This document shows positions 18,792-28,043 of a stretch of DNA of 64,000 bases, piece by piece (the stretch's first letter is position 1; the number at the start of each line of letters is the position of its first letter). A program made the translations under genes and the position numbers. Under the pieces are notes generated by a model. The model was not told the DNA's origin, ran no database searches, and saw nothing but the letters and a program-made list of their open reading frames with translations. Source of the stretch: Rhizobacter sp. OV335 (GTDB taxonomy: Bacteria > Pseudomonadota > Gammaproteobacteria > Burkholderiales > Burkholderiaceae_C); the NCBI RefSeq assembly GCF_900142965.1, contig NZ_FRCQ01000031.1, positions 1 through 64,000 of the forward strand. Direction: 5' to 3'.

Positions 18792-19084
18792 CTTGTTCTT
18801 GCTCCCTTGGGTGCGGCAACGCCGGCCGACGTGGATGTCGGCCGGTCGTGCTGCCCGCCCCAAAGTGTCGCGCAGCCTGGCTCAAGCCGCTTCCGCGCCC
18901 CACCCACGCGCCACTGCGCCACTGCGCCACTGCGCCACTGCGCCACTGCGGCGCGGGCGACCGTGGCTGGATTCCGTGAATAGAAGTCGAATCAGAAAAC
19001 CTGCCGGTAGATCAACAGGTTACCTTCATCTCGACGTGCTATCTGAATAGCAAATGAATAGAAAAGATGACCTGTGATCCCTGC
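18792..19084. other. Gene-free stretch with duplicated gene end and AT-rich core
   Basis: No supportable gene is present. The stretch 18880-18921 repeats, with about four differences, the last 40 bases of the neighbouring oxidoreductase gene (19083-19125). It is followed by five tandem octamers. Bases 18963-19080 are much richer in A and T than the surroundings and contain TGAATAGAA twice. The layout resembles a scar of an insertion next to a gene end. Confidence 0.6.
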
Positions 19085-19125
19085 TCAAGCCGCCTTCCGC
19101 TCCCCACCCGCGCGCCACTGCGCCA
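18880..19125. repeat. Direct repeat of the oxidoreductase 3' end
   Basis: Copy A 18880-18921 and copy B 19083-19125 agree at about 39 of 43 positions, with one single-base gap. Copy B contains the stop codon and final codons of the indolepyruvate oxidoreductase gene. Copy A is non-coding. The distance between copies is 203 bases. Duplicated gene ends like this arise when an element integrates at the 3' end of a gene and is later lost, or by unequal recombination. Confidence 0.7.
18911..18950. repeat. Five tandem copies of CCACTGCG
   Basis: The octamer CCACTGCG is repeated exactly five times without interruption, directly after copy A of the duplicated gene end. The equivalent place in copy B has a single octamer, so the array grew in copy A only. 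Such perfect short repeats can change length by slippage. Confidence 0.9.
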
Positions 19126-22100
19126 TCAGCCCCGACCACTTCGGCATCGCCGTCGCCAGGTGCCGTTCCTTCACATGCCCATAGCCGCGGATGTCTTCCG
19201 GAATGCGCGCGATCTGCAGCGCGAGCGGCAGCGTCTGCGCGGTCAGCCCGCGCAGCACCTCGTCGAGCGATTCGCGGTACTGGCCGATCAGCGCGCGCTC
19301 GGTCTTGCGCTCTTCGGTGCGGCCGAACGGATCGAACGCGGTGCCGCGCAGCCCCTTGAACTTCGCGAGCACGCGGAACGCCGTCTGCATCCACGGGCCG
19401 AAGCGCTGCTTCACCAGTTCGCCCTTCTCGTTCTTCTTCGCGAGGGCCGGCGGCGCGAGATGGTAGTTCAGCGTGTAGTCGCCTTCGAACTGCGCCGCCA
19501 CCTTGTCGAGGAAGCTCTTGTCGGTGTGCAGCCGCGCCACCTCGTACTCGTCCTTGTAGGCCATCAGCTTGAACAGGTAGCGCGCGACCTGCTCGGTCAG
19601 CTTGTGGCCGCCCAGCGGGCCCTCGGCCGCCCGCACCTTCTCGACGAAGGCCTTGTACTGCGCCGCATACGCCGCATCCTGGTAGCCGGTCAGGAACTCG
19701 ACCCGCTTCGCGATCACGTCGTCGACGTTCACGCTCTTGCGCACGAACGCGATCACCTGCGCCGCCTTGAACAGCGCCTTCACCGCCGCCAGGTCGTGCG
19801 CCGCACGCCGGCCCCATTCGAAGGCCGCCTTGTTGTTGTCGACCTGCACGCCGTTCAGCTCGATCGCGCGCATCAGCGCCGCATGGCCCAGCGGCACGCG
19901 GCCCTTCTGCCACGCATAGCCGAGCATCAGCGGATTGGTGTACAGCGAATCGCCGACCAGCTGCACCGCGAGCTCCTCGGCATCGAGCATGCCGACCTGC
20001 GCCGCACCGGCCGCCGCGACGATCGCGCTCTCGCAATTCGCCCCCGGGAACTGCCAGTCCGGGTTGGTGACGAAGGCCGCGGTCGGCGAGCCGTGCGTGT
20101 TCAACGCGACGAAGCTGCGGCCTTCGCGCAGCGTCGCGAGCGTGGCCTTGTTGGCGCCGACGATCGGGTCGCAGGCGATCACCAGGTCGGCCTCCGCGGT
20201 GCCGACCTTCGTGGTGTGGATCGCCTCCATGCGGTTCGCGATCTGGATGTGGCTCCAGGTGCTGCCGCCCTTCTGCGCGAGGCCGGCCGAATCCTGCGTG
20301 ACGATGCCCTTGCCCTCCAGGTGCGCGGCCATGCCGAGCAGCTGGCCGATCGTGATCACGCCGGTGCCGCCGACGCCGGCGACGACGATGCCCCACGCGG
20401 TTTCCGCCACCGGCAGCACTGGCTCCGGCACCGCGATCGATGACGGCTGCGGCCGTTCCTGCTTCGCCTTCTTCGCGCTCTTCAATTGCCCGCCTTCGAC
20501 GGTGATGAAGCTCGGGCAGAAGCCCTTCACACAGGAGTAGTCCTTGTTGCAGGTGTTCTGGTTGATGCGGCGCTTGCGGCCGAACTCGGTCTCGACCGGC
20601 TCGACGCTCAGGCAGTTGCTCTGCACCGAGCAATCGCCGCAGCCCTCGCACACCAGCTCGTTGATCACCACCCGCTTCGCCGGCTCGACCATCGTGCCGC
20701 GCTTGCGGCGGCGGCGCTTCTCGGTCGCGCAGGTCTGGTCGTAGATGATGGCGGTGGTGCCCTTCAGCTCGCGGTACTCGCGCTGGATGCGGTCGAGCTC
20801 GTCGCGGTGGAACACCTGCACGCCGTCGGCAAGCGCGGCGCCGTCGTACTTCTCCGGTTCGTCGGTCACGATGCACAGCGCGGCCACGCCCTCGGCCTTC
20901 AGGCTGTTCATGATCTGCAGCACCGAGTGGCCCTCGGGCCGTTCGCCGACGCGCTGCCCGCCGGTCATCGCGACCGCGTCGTTGTAGAGCAGCTTGTAGG
21001 TGATGTTCACGCCGGCCGCGATGCTCTGGCGGATCGCGAGGCTGCCGCTGTGGAAGTAGGTGCCGTCGCCGAGGTTCGCGAAGATGTGCTCGTCGGTCGT
21101 GAACGGCGCCTGGCCGATCCAGGGCACGCCCTCGCCGCCCATCTGCGTGAAGGTGCTGGTGCTGCGGTCCATCCACACCACCATGTAGTGGCAGCCGATG
21201 CCGGCCACCGCGCGCGAGCCCTCGGGCACCTTGGTGCTGGTGTTGTGCGGGCAGCCGCTGCAGAAGAACGGCAGGCGATCGCCGCCCTCGTTCTTCACCT
21301 CGACCAGGCTGCGCTCCTTGGCCTCGATCAGCGCGAGGCGCGCATCGATGCGCGCGGCGGTGTCGGCATCGACGCCGAGCTTCTTCAGCCGCTTGCCGAT
21401 CGCCTTCGCGATGATCGCCGGCGTCAGGTCGGCCTGCGCGCGCAGCAGCCAGTTGCTGCCCGGGTTCGGCTGCGACCACTCGCCGCCGCTCTGGTCGCCG
21501 GCCACCTCGTCGAACTTGCCGAGCACGGTCGGCCGCACGTCGGGGCGCCAGTTGTAGAGCTCTTCCTTCACCTGGTACTCGATGACCTGGCGCTTCTCCT
21601 CGACGACCAGGATCTCCTGCAGGCCCTTCGCGAATTCGCGCGTGATGGTGGCCTCGAGCGGCCACACCACATTGACCTTGTGCAGCCGGATGCCGAGGTG
21701 GCGGCAGGCGTCGTCGTCCAGGCCCAGGTCGTGCAGCGCCTGGCGGGTGTCGTTGTAGGCCTTGCCGCTCGCGATCAGGCCGAAGCGGTCGTTCGGGCCT
21801 TCGATGACGTTGTGGTTCAGCTTGTTGGCACGGATGTAGGCGAGGGCCGCGTACCACTTGTGGTCCATCAGCCGCGCCTCCTGCTCGAGCGGCGCGTCGG
21901 GCCAGCGGATGTGCAGGCCGCCGGCCGGCATCACGAAGTCTTCCGGCAGCACGATGTTCACGCGGTCCGGGTCGACGCTGATGCTGGCCGACGATTCGAC
22001 GATCTCCTGGATCGTCTTCATGCCCGACCAGACGCCGGCGAAGCGGCTCATCGCGAACGCATGCAGCCCCATGTCGAGGATGTCCTGCACGCTCGACGGA

Positions 22101-22648
22101 AAGAACACCGGCAGCCCGCAGGCCTTGAAGATGTGGTCGCTCTGGTGCGCCGCGGTGCTGCTCTTGGCGATGTGGTCGTCACCGGCCAGCGCGATCACGC
22201 CGCCGTGCTTCGCGGTGCCGGCCATGTTGGCGTGCTTGAACACGTCGGAGCAGCGGTCCACGCCCGGGCCCTTGCCGTACCAGATGCCGAACACGCCGTC
22301 GAACTTCTTGCTCTGCGGGTACAGGTCGAGCTGCTGCGTGCCCCACACCGCGGTCGCGCCCAGCTCTTCGTTGACGCCGGGCTGGAACACGATGTTCTGC
22401 GCCTGCAGGTGCTTCTTGGCCTGCCACAGCGCCTGGTCGTAGCCGCCGAGCGGCGAGCCGCGGTAGCCGCTGATGAAGCCGCCGGTGTTCAGGCCGGCCA
22501 TCGCATCGCGCGTGCGCTGCAGCATCGGCAGCCGCACCAGCGCCTGCACGCCGCTCATGAAGGCGCGGCCGGTCGCGAGGCTGTACTTGTCGTCGAGGGA
22601 GACGCTCTCGAGCGCCTTGCGGATGGATTCGGGTAGCGGGGCGTTCAT
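19085..22648 (-). CDS. Indolepyruvate ferredoxin oxidoreductase, single-chain
   Basis: An 1187-residue thiamine-diphosphate enzyme that oxidatively decarboxylates aryl or branched 2-oxo acids (from aromatic or branched amino acids) to acyl-CoA, passing electrons to ferredoxin. The N-terminal part has PFOR-type domains ('GGFISGYRGSPLGGYD', 'KGPGVDRCSDVFKHANM'). The TPP domain holds 'FFCSGCPHNTSTKVPEGSRAVAGIGCHYM' and 'ANLGDGTYFHSGSLAI'. A cysteine-rich segment (CEGCGDCSVQSNC, then 'CNKDYSCVKGFCPS') follows. The gamma-type domain starts at 'VAGVGGTGVITIGQLLG'. The start at 22646-22648 has AAGGAG upstream. It diverges from an Lrp-type regulator, its likely controller. Its 3' end is duplicated downstream. 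Confidence 0.93.
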   Translation of the reverse strand: MNAPLPESIRKALESVSLDDKYSLATGRAFMSGVQALVRLPMLQRTRDAMAGLNTGGFISGYRGSPLGGYDQALWQAKKHLQAQNIVFQPGVNEELGATAVWGTQQLDLYPQSKKFDGVFGIWYGKGPGVDRCSDVFKHANMAGTAKHGGVIALAGDDHIAKSSTAAHQSDHIFKACGLPVFFPSSVQDILDMGLHAFAMSRFAGVWSGMKTIQEIVESSASISVDPDRVNIVLPEDFVMPAGGLHIRWPDAPLEQEARLMDHKWYAALAYIRANKLNHNVIEGPNDRFGLIASGKAYNDTRQALHDLGLDDDACRHLGIRLHKVNVVWPLEATITREFAKGLQEILVVEEKRQVIEYQVKEELYNWRPDVRPTVLGKFDEVAGDQSGGEWSQPNPGSNWLLRAQADLTPAIIAKAIGKRLKKLGVDADTAARIDARLALIEAKERSLVEVKNEGGDRLPFFCSGCPHNTSTKVPEGSRAVAGIGCHYMVVWMDRSTSTFTQMGGEGVPWIGQAPFTTDEHIFANLGDGTYFHSGSLAIRQSIAAGVNITYKLLYNDAVAMTGGQRVGERPEGHSVLQIMNSLKAEGVAALCIVTDEPEKYDGAALADGVQVFHRDELDRIQREYRELKGTTAIIYDQTCATEKRRRRKRGTMVEPAKRVVINELVCEGCGDCSVQSNCLSVEPVETEFGRKRRINQNTCNKDYSCVKGFCPSFITVEGGQLKSAKKAKQERPQPSSIAVPEPVLPVAETAWGIVVAGVGGTGVITIGQLLGMAAHLEGKGIVTQDSAGLAQKGGSTWSHIQIANRMEAIHTTKVGTAEADLVIACDPIVGANKATLATLREGRSFVALNTHGSPTAAFVTNPDWQFPGANCESAIVAAAGAAQVGMLDAEELAVQLVGDSLYTNPLMLGYAWQKGRVPLGHAALMRAIELNGVQVDNNKAAFEWGRRAAHDLAAVKALFKAAQVIAFVRKSVNVDDVIAKRVEFLTGYQDAAYAAQYKAFVEKVRAAEGPLGGHKLTEQVARYLFKLMAYKDEYEVARLHTDKSFLDKVAAQFEGDYTLNYHLAPPALAKKNEKGELVKQRFGPWMQTAFRVLAKFKGLRGTAFDPFGRTEERKTERALIGQYRESLDEVLRGLTAQTLPLALQIARIPEDIRGYGHVKERHLATAMPKWSGLMAQWRAGGERKAA

Positions 22649-22776
22649 CGGCCATGGCTCCTTGGGGGAGGGTTCGGTGAGGCGCGTCGACCGCTCGTGG
22701 CAGCGTCGGCGCCGGGCTGCGCTGGTGGGCAAGAGCAGTCAGTGTAGGGATTCACCCCCGGCAAGTCCTTTCTTTG

Positions 22777-22788
22777 TTTGCCGGCAAA
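22777..22788. promoter_or_regulatory. Palindrome TTTGCCGGCAAA in the divergent promoter gap
   Basis: A perfect 12-base palindrome lies in the 189-base gap between the oxidoreductase and its divergent Lrp-type regulator, in an AT-richer part of the gap. Lrp/AsnC family regulators commonly bind such dyads next to their own genes. It is a candidate operator for both genes; no binding data are available here. Confidence 0.45.
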
Positions 22789-22837
22789 GCGCGGTGCCGC
22801 GCAATAATCTTGCTGACATCTTCATGTGGTGACGCGA

Positions 22838-23392
22838 ATGACGCTCAAAAAGGCCGTATCAGGGAAAACCAGCACGCCGGCCGCCGCAGCGCCCGTCGAG
22901 CCGCACGGCGCCACCCTCGACCGCTACGACGTGCTGATCCTGCGCGAGCTGCAGCAGGACGCGCGCCTGTCCAACACCGAACTCGCGGCGCGCATCGGCC
23001 TGTCGGCCGCACCCACCTGGCGGCGGGTGCGGTGGCTGGAGGAGCAGGGCTACATCACCGGCTACCGTGCCGAACTCGACCGGCGCAAGGTCGGCCTGGG
23101 CGTGCTGGCCTTCGTGCGAGTGGACGCGAACCGCAACACCGGCAGCGAGACCCGCCAGCTGGAAGACGCGATCCGGCAGCTGCCCGAGGTGATCGCCTGC
23201 CACTACATCTCGGGCGCCGGCACCTTCGAGCTGCAAGTGATGGCGACCGACCTCGATGCGTTCTCGCGCTTCTCGATCGAGACGCTCTTGAACCTGCCGA
23301 ACGTGAAGGACATCCACACCAGCTTCTCGCTGGGCGAGGTGAAGGCGAGCGGGGCCTTGCCGCTCGGGCACCTGAAGGCGAGCGGCGCATGA
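22838..23392 (+). CDS. Lrp/AsnC-family transcriptional regulator
   Basis: A 184-residue regulator. The N-terminal winged HTH (about 30-90) reads 'LDRYDVLILRELQQDARLSNTELAARIGLSAAPTWRRVRWLEEQGYITGY'. It is followed by the ligand-binding RAM domain ('VGLGVLAFVRVD...LPEVIACHYISGAGTFELQVMATDLDAF'). The ATG at 22838 is preferred to GTG codons at 22826 and 22829. It is divergent from the indolepyruvate oxidoreductase, and regulators of this class often sense the amino acid whose catabolic gene they adjoin. It ends in an ATGA overlap with a LysR gene. Confidence 0.93.
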   Translation: MTLKKAVSGKTSTPAAAAPVEPHGATLDRYDVLILRELQQDARLSNTELAARIGLSAAPTWRRVRWLEEQGYITGYRAELDRRKVGLGVLAFVRVDANRNTGSETRQLEDAIRQLPEVIACHYISGAGTFELQVMATDLDAFSRFSIETLLNLPNVKDIHTSFSLGEVKASGALPLGHLKASGA

Positions 23393-24318
23393 AGAATCTG
23401 ACGCTGCGCCAGCTGCGCGCCTTCGAGGCCGCCGCGACCACGCTGAGCCACTCGCGGGCCGCCGAGCAGCTGCACCTGACGCAGCCGGCGGTGTCGATGC
23501 AGATCCGGCTGCTCGAGGACGAACTCGGCCTGCCGCTGTTTCGCAAGCAGGGCCGCGGGCTGCAGCTCACCGAGGCGGGCGACGAGCTGCTGCGCCATGC
23601 GCGCGGCATCCTCGGCGCGATCCGCCACGCCGAGGAGGCGCTGACCTCGATGACGTCGGCGGAGGGCCGCACGCGCGGGCAGCTGCACCTGGGCGTGGTG
23701 CCGACGGCCAACTACTTCGCGCCGCTGCTGATGATGGCGTTTCGCGAGCGCTTCCCCGAGGTCAAGCTGAAGCTGTCGGTGGACCGGCGCGACACCATCC
23801 TCGCGCTGCTGAACGAGCACCAGATCGATGTCGCGATCGCCGGCTACCCGCCGTCCGAGGCCGATGTCGAGGCCGAGGCCTTCGCGCGCCACCCGCACTG
23901 CATCGTCGCCGCGCCCGGGCACCCGCTGGCCGGCAAGCGGCGCATCGCGTGGAGCGAGTTGAAGGGCGAGCCGTTCATCTTCCGCGAGCCGGGCTCGGCG
24001 ACGCGACAGTTCCTGGAGCACCTGCTGCAGTCGCAAGCGCTGCAGGTCAACGTGACGATGGAGCTGTCGGGCAACGAGACCATCAAGCAGGCGGTGATGG
24101 CCGGCATGGGCATCAGCTTCATGTCGGCGCATGCGTTCCAGATCGAGCTCGCGGCAGGGCGCATGGCGGTGCTCGACCTGGTGGGCATGCCGAAGCTGCT
24201 CGACTGGTGCCTGCTGCACCGGCGCGACGGCGTGCTGGCAGGCGTGAACGCGGCGTTCCGGGAGTTCGTGCTGGAGCAGGGGGCGCGGCTGGCGCATTGC
24301 GAGTTGAAGGGCGGGTAG
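23389..24318 (+). CDS. LysR-family transcriptional regulator, CbbR-like
   Basis: A 309-residue regulator. The N-terminal HTH is 'LTLRQLRAFEAAATTLSHSRAAEQLHLTQPAVSMQIRLLEDELGLPLFRKQGRGLQLTEAG'. The rest is a periplasmic-binding-protein-like effector domain ('GVVPTANYFAPLLMMAFRERFPEVKLKLS', 'ETIKQAVMAGMGISFMS'). The closest look is to CbbR, which controls Calvin cycle genes, but no such genes lie in the window. The start overlaps the Lrp stop as ATGA, so the two regulators are co-expressed. The target is unknown. Confidence 0.9.
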   Translation: MKNLTLRQLRAFEAAATTLSHSRAAEQLHLTQPAVSMQIRLLEDELGLPLFRKQGRGLQLTEAGDELLRHARGILGAIRHAEEALTSMTSAEGRTRGQLHLGVVPTANYFAPLLMMAFRERFPEVKLKLSVDRRDTILALLNEHQIDVAIAGYPPSEADVEAEAFARHPHCIVAAPGHPLAGKRRIAWSELKGEPFIFREPGSATRQFLEHLLQSQALQVNVTMELSGNETIKQAVMAGMGISFMSAHAFQIELAAGRMAVLDLVGMPKLLDWCLLHRRDGVLAGVNAAFREFVLEQGARLAHCELKGG

Positions 24319-24401
24319 GGGCGCGGGGTTGCCCGGTGCTGGGGTGCGGCATGCGGGGACGCCGTCATCGGGCGACCGTCGGCGTTTTCCCGCACCCACG
24401 C

Positions 24402-24471
24402 CCGTTCGCCCTGAGCCTGTCGAAGGGCCTGCTCGCCTGTCAGCAGGCTTCGACAGGCTCAGCCCGAACGG
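24402..24471. repeat. Palindromic intergenic repeat (CTGAGCCTGTCGAAG type)
   Basis: CCGTTCGCCCTGAGCCTGTC (24402-24421) continues into GAAGGG and faces the near-complement CTTCGACAGGCTCAGCCCGAACGG at 24448-24471. This is one of the commonest intergenic palindromes in Burkholderiales and related genomes. It lies after the LysR gene and before the rhamnose operon and may serve as a terminator. The rest of the gap (24472-24581) holds no promoter that I can support. Confidence 0.85.
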
Positions 24472-24581
24472 AATGGGGGGCTCAGCTTGAACAGGCAGGG
24501 CGGTGTATCAGGAAAACCCATGCATCCGGATAAGAAACCATTGCTTGTCCTTATGCCTGGAGGCTCCTAGATTTCGTCTCC

Positions 24582-26681
24582 ATGAACGATCCGACCCACC
24601 CCTTCCCGACCTGGGACGCCGCCCACGCAGAACGCCTCGATGAACCCGGCCGGCTGCTGTACCGCTCGAACCTGCTGGGCTCCGACCTGCGCATCACCAA
24701 CTACGGCGGTGGCAACACCTCGGCCAAGCTGCTGCAGCGCGACCCGCTGACGCAGCAGGAGGTCGAGGTGCTGTGGGTCAAGGGCTCCGGCGGCGACCTC
24801 GGCTCGATGAAGCTCGACGGCTTCTCGACCCTCTACCTCGACAAGCTGCGCGCACTGCAGGCGATCTACCGCGGCCCCGAGCACGAAGACGAAATGGTCG
24901 GCTACCTGCCGCACTGCACCTTCAACCTGAACGCCCGCGCCGCCAGCATCGACACGCCGCTGCATGCCTACCTGCCGTTCAGGCACGTCGACCACATGCA
25001 TCCCGACGCGGTGATCGCGATCGCGGCGATGGAGAACAGCCGCGCGCTGACGCAGACGATCTTCGGCGGCACGGTCGGCTGGTTGCCGTGGCGCCGCCCG
25101 GGCTTCGAGCTCGGCATGCAGCTGCAGCGCCACGTGGCCGAGCACCCCGGCCTGCGCGGCCTCGTGCTGGCCGGCCATGGCCTCTTCACCTGGGGCGACG
25201 ACGCCCGCAGCTGCTACGAGAACACCGTCGGCGTGATCCGCGACGCGCAAGCCTGGCTGCAGGCCGAGCGGCGCGAACGCAAGCTGGTCAGCTTTGGCGG
25301 CACCGCCCGCGAGCCGCTGCCCGGCGACGAGCAGCAGTCGCTGCTGGCCCGGCTGCTGCCGGTGCTGCGTGGCGCAGTCTCGCGCAGCGGCCACAAGCTC
25401 GCGCACGTCGACCGTTCGGCGGTCGTGCAGGAGTTCGTCGACAGCCGCGACCTGGAGCGCCTGGCCGCGCTCGGCACCTCGTGCCCCGACCACTTCCTGC
25501 GCACCAAGATCCGCCCGCTGATCCTGCCGGCCTCGCTGTACGCGCTGCAAGGCCCTGCGCTTGCTGCCGCGATCGAGGAGCGCCTGGCCGCCTACCGCGC
25601 CGACTACAGCGCCTACTACGAGCGCTGCAAGCGGCCGAACAGCCCGGCGCTGCGCGACCCGAACCCGGTGATCGTGCTGCTGCCCGGCGTCGGCATGGTG
25701 TCGCTCGCGAAGGACAAGGCCACCGCGCGCATCGCCGGCGAGTTCTACGTCAACGCCATCAACGTGATGCGCGAGGCCGATGCGCTGGACCGCTACGTCG
25801 GCCTGCCCGAGCAGGAGGCCTTCGACATCGAGTACTGGCTGCTCGAAGAGGCCAAGCTGCAGCGCATGCCGAAGCCGAAGCCGCTGGTCGGCCAGGTCGC
25901 GCTGGTGACCGGCGGTGCCGGTGGCATCGGCCGCGCGATCGTCGAGCGGCTGCTGGGCGAGGGCGCCTGCGCGGTGCTGCTCGACATCGACACCGAAGCG
26001 CTGGCGCAGGTGGGCGACGGGCTGCGCGCCCGCTTCGGCCGCGACGTGGTGCGCACGCTGCGCTGCGACGTGACCGACGAGGCCGGCGTGCTGCGCGCCT
26101 ATGCCGATGCGGTGACCGAGTACGGCGGCGTCGACATCCTGGTGTCGAACGCCGGCATCGCGTCGGCCGCGCCGATCGAGGACACGACGCTCGAGCTGTG
26201 GATGCGCAACCAATCGATCCTCAGCACCGGCTACTTCCTGGTCGGCCGCGAGGCCTTCCGCGTGATGAAGGCCCAGGGCATCGGCGGCGCCATCGTCTTC
26301 ATCGCCAGCAAGAACGGCATGGTCGCGAGCAACCAGGCCTCGGCCTACTGCGCGGCCAAGGCCAGCGAGATCCAGCTGGCGCGCTGCTTTGCGCTGGAGG
26401 GCGCGCCGCTGGGCATCCGCGCCAACGTGGTGAACCCCGATGCGGTGATCCGCGGCAGCAAGATCTGGACGGGCACCTGGAGCCAGGAACGCGCCGCCGC
26501 GAACAAGATCAAGGAAGAGGAGCTGGAGGCTTTCTACCGCGACCGCTCGATGCTCAAGCGCAGCGTGCTGCCGCAGGACATCGCGGAAGCCACCTATTTC
26601 TTCGCGTCCGACTTGTCGGCCAAATCGACCGGCAACATCCTCAACGTGGATGCGGGCAACCTCGCTGCCTTTCCGCGTTGA
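24582..26681 (+). CDS. rhaD: Bifunctional rhamnulose-1-phosphate aldolase / short-chain dehydrogenase
   Basis: A 699-residue fusion. Residues 1-~420 are a class II aldolase (AraD/FucA type) that splits rhamnulose 1-phosphate into dihydroxyacetone phosphate and lactaldehyde: 'ITNYGGGNTSAK', metal-ligand region 'HVDHMHPDAVIAIAAM', and 'GLVLAGHGLFTWGD'. Residues ~430-699 are an SDR with the TGGAGGIGRAI cofactor motif and active-site YCAAK, likely oxidising or reducing lactaldehyde. This fusion is the RhaD form of rhizobia and many betaproteobacteria. It is the first gene of the rhamnose operon and is followed 17 bases later by rhaI. Confidence 0.93.
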   Translation: MNDPTHPFPTWDAAHAERLDEPGRLLYRSNLLGSDLRITNYGGGNTSAKLLQRDPLTQQEVEVLWVKGSGGDLGSMKLDGFSTLYLDKLRALQAIYRGPEHEDEMVGYLPHCTFNLNARAASIDTPLHAYLPFRHVDHMHPDAVIAIAAMENSRALTQTIFGGTVGWLPWRRPGFELGMQLQRHVAEHPGLRGLVLAGHGLFTWGDDARSCYENTVGVIRDAQAWLQAERRERKLVSFGGTAREPLPGDEQQSLLARLLPVLRGAVSRSGHKLAHVDRSAVVQEFVDSRDLERLAALGTSCPDHFLRTKIRPLILPASLYALQGPALAAAIEERLAAYRADYSAYYERCKRPNSPALRDPNPVIVLLPGVGMVSLAKDKATARIAGEFYVNAINVMREADALDRYVGLPEQEAFDIEYWLLEEAKLQRMPKPKPLVGQVALVTGGAGGIGRAIVERLLGEGACAVLLDIDTEALAQVGDGLRARFGRDVVRTLRCDVTDEAGVLRAYADAVTEYGGVDILVSNAGIASAAPIEDTTLELWMRNQSILSTGYFLVGREAFRVMKAQGIGGAIVFIASKNGMVASNQASAYCAAKASEIQLARCFALEGAPLGIRANVVNPDAVIRGSKIWTGTWSQERAAANKIKEEELEAFYRDRSMLKRSVLPQDIAEATYFFASDLSAKSTGNILNVDAGNLAAFPR

Positions 26682-26698
26682 ATCCCGAGGAGCACGAC

Positions 26699-27991
26699 AT
26701 GGCCACCCCGCTGATCGCCAGGACCCTGATCGACGCGCAGAACGCCCCGCTGGCGCAGCGCGTGCGCGACGACTACGAGACGCTGGGCGAGCAGCTCGCG
26801 CGGCGCGACATCGACATCGAGACCGTGCGCCAGCAGGTCGCGGCCTTCACGGTGGCCGTGCCCTCGTGGGGCGTCGGCACCGGCGGCACGCGCTTCGCGC
26901 GCTTCCCCGGCGCCGGCGAGCCGCGCGACGTGTTCGACAAGATCGAGGACTGCAGCGTGATCCAGCAGCTCGCGCGCTGCACGCCGACCGTCTCGCCGCA
27001 CTTCCCGTGGGACAAGTGCAGCGACTACAGCGAACTGCGCGAGCATGCGGCGATGCGCGGCCTCGCCTTCGACGCGGTCAACTCCAACACCTTCTCCGAC
27101 CAGAAGGGCCAACCGCTGAGCTACAAGTTCGGCAGCCTGACGCACAGCGATGCCGCGGTGCGGTCGCAGGCGGTCGCGCACAACCTCGAGGTGATCGACA
27201 TCGGCCGCCAGCTCGGCAGCCGCGCGATCACCGTGTGGATCGGCGACGGCGCGAACTTCCCCGGCCAGCAGCATTTCCGGCGCAGCTTCGAGCGCTACCT
27301 CGACAGCACGCGGCGCATCTACGCCGGGCTGCCGATCGACTGGCACATGTTCCTCGAGCACAAGATGTTCGAGCCGGCGTTCTACGCGACGGTGATCCAG
27401 GACTGGGGCTCGAGCCTGCTCGCCGCGCAGTCGCTGGGCGACCGGGCGCGCTGCCTGGTCGACCTGGGCCACCACGCGCCGAACGTCAACATCGAGATGA
27501 TCGTCGCGCGGCTGGTGCATGCCCGCAAGCTGGCCGGCTTTCACTTCAACGACAGCAAGTACGGCGACGACGACCTCGACAGCGGCAGCATCAACCCGTT
27601 CCAGCTGTTCCTGGTGTTCAACGAGCTGGTCGATGCGGCGCAATCCGGCGCGCCCGATTTCGCGCCGGCCTACATGCTGGACCAGTCGCACAACGTCACC
27701 GACCCGATCGAGAGCCTGATGACCAGCGCCGGCACGGTGCAGCGCTGCTATGCGCAAGCGTTGATCGTCGACCGCAAGGCGTTGGCCGCCTACCAGGATG
27801 GCAATGACGCGCTGATGGCCGCGCAGGCGCTGAAGCAGGCCTATCAGACCGACGTGACGCCCATCCTGCAGCGCGTGCGGCTGGAGGCCGGCGGCGCGAT
27901 CGAACCGGTGGTGGCCTACCGCGCGAGCGGCTACCGCGCCCGTGTCGCCGAGGCCCGGCCTGCGTCAGGTCCGAGCAGCGGCATCGTCTGA
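26699..27991 (+). CDS. rhaI: L-rhamnose isomerase (RhaI type)
   Basis: A 430-residue xylose-isomerase-fold enzyme that converts L-rhamnose to L-rhamnulose. Metal and substrate-binding stretches are visible: 'DWHMFLEHKMFEPAFY', 'VDLGHHAPNVNIEMIV' and 'FHFNDSKYGDDDLDSGSINPFQLF'. These match the Pseudomonas stutzeri/rhizobial class rather than E. coli RhaA. The start at 26699 has CGAGGAG upstream. It lies between rhaD and the transporter genes. Confidence 0.93.
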   Translation: MATPLIARTLIDAQNAPLAQRVRDDYETLGEQLARRDIDIETVRQQVAAFTVAVPSWGVGTGGTRFARFPGAGEPRDVFDKIEDCSVIQQLARCTPTVSPHFPWDKCSDYSELREHAAMRGLAFDAVNSNTFSDQKGQPLSYKFGSLTHSDAAVRSQAVAHNLEVIDIGRQLGSRAITVWIGDGANFPGQQHFRRSFERYLDSTRRIYAGLPIDWHMFLEHKMFEPAFYATVIQDWGSSLLAAQSLGDRARCLVDLGHHAPNVNIEMIVARLVHARKLAGFHFNDSKYGDDDLDSGSINPFQLFLVFNELVDAAQSGAPDFAPAYMLDQSHNVTDPIESLMTSAGTVQRCYAQALIVDRKALAAYQDGNDALMAAQALKQAYQTDVTPILQRVRLEAGGAIEPVVAYRASGYRARVAEARPASGPSSGIV

Positions 27992-28043
27992 TTCTTCCTT
28001 TCACGTTCCCCGTCAGTCCATAAAACCATCAGGAGACAAACCC

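Noticed and set aside
18911-18950. CRISPR-like array
   Set aside because: The repeat unit is 8 bases with no spacers, so it is a simple tandem repeat.
20486-22636. 716-codon plus-strand open frame opposite the indolepyruvate oxidoreductase
   Set aside because: Antisense shadow, composition not protein-like, and the real gene is complete.
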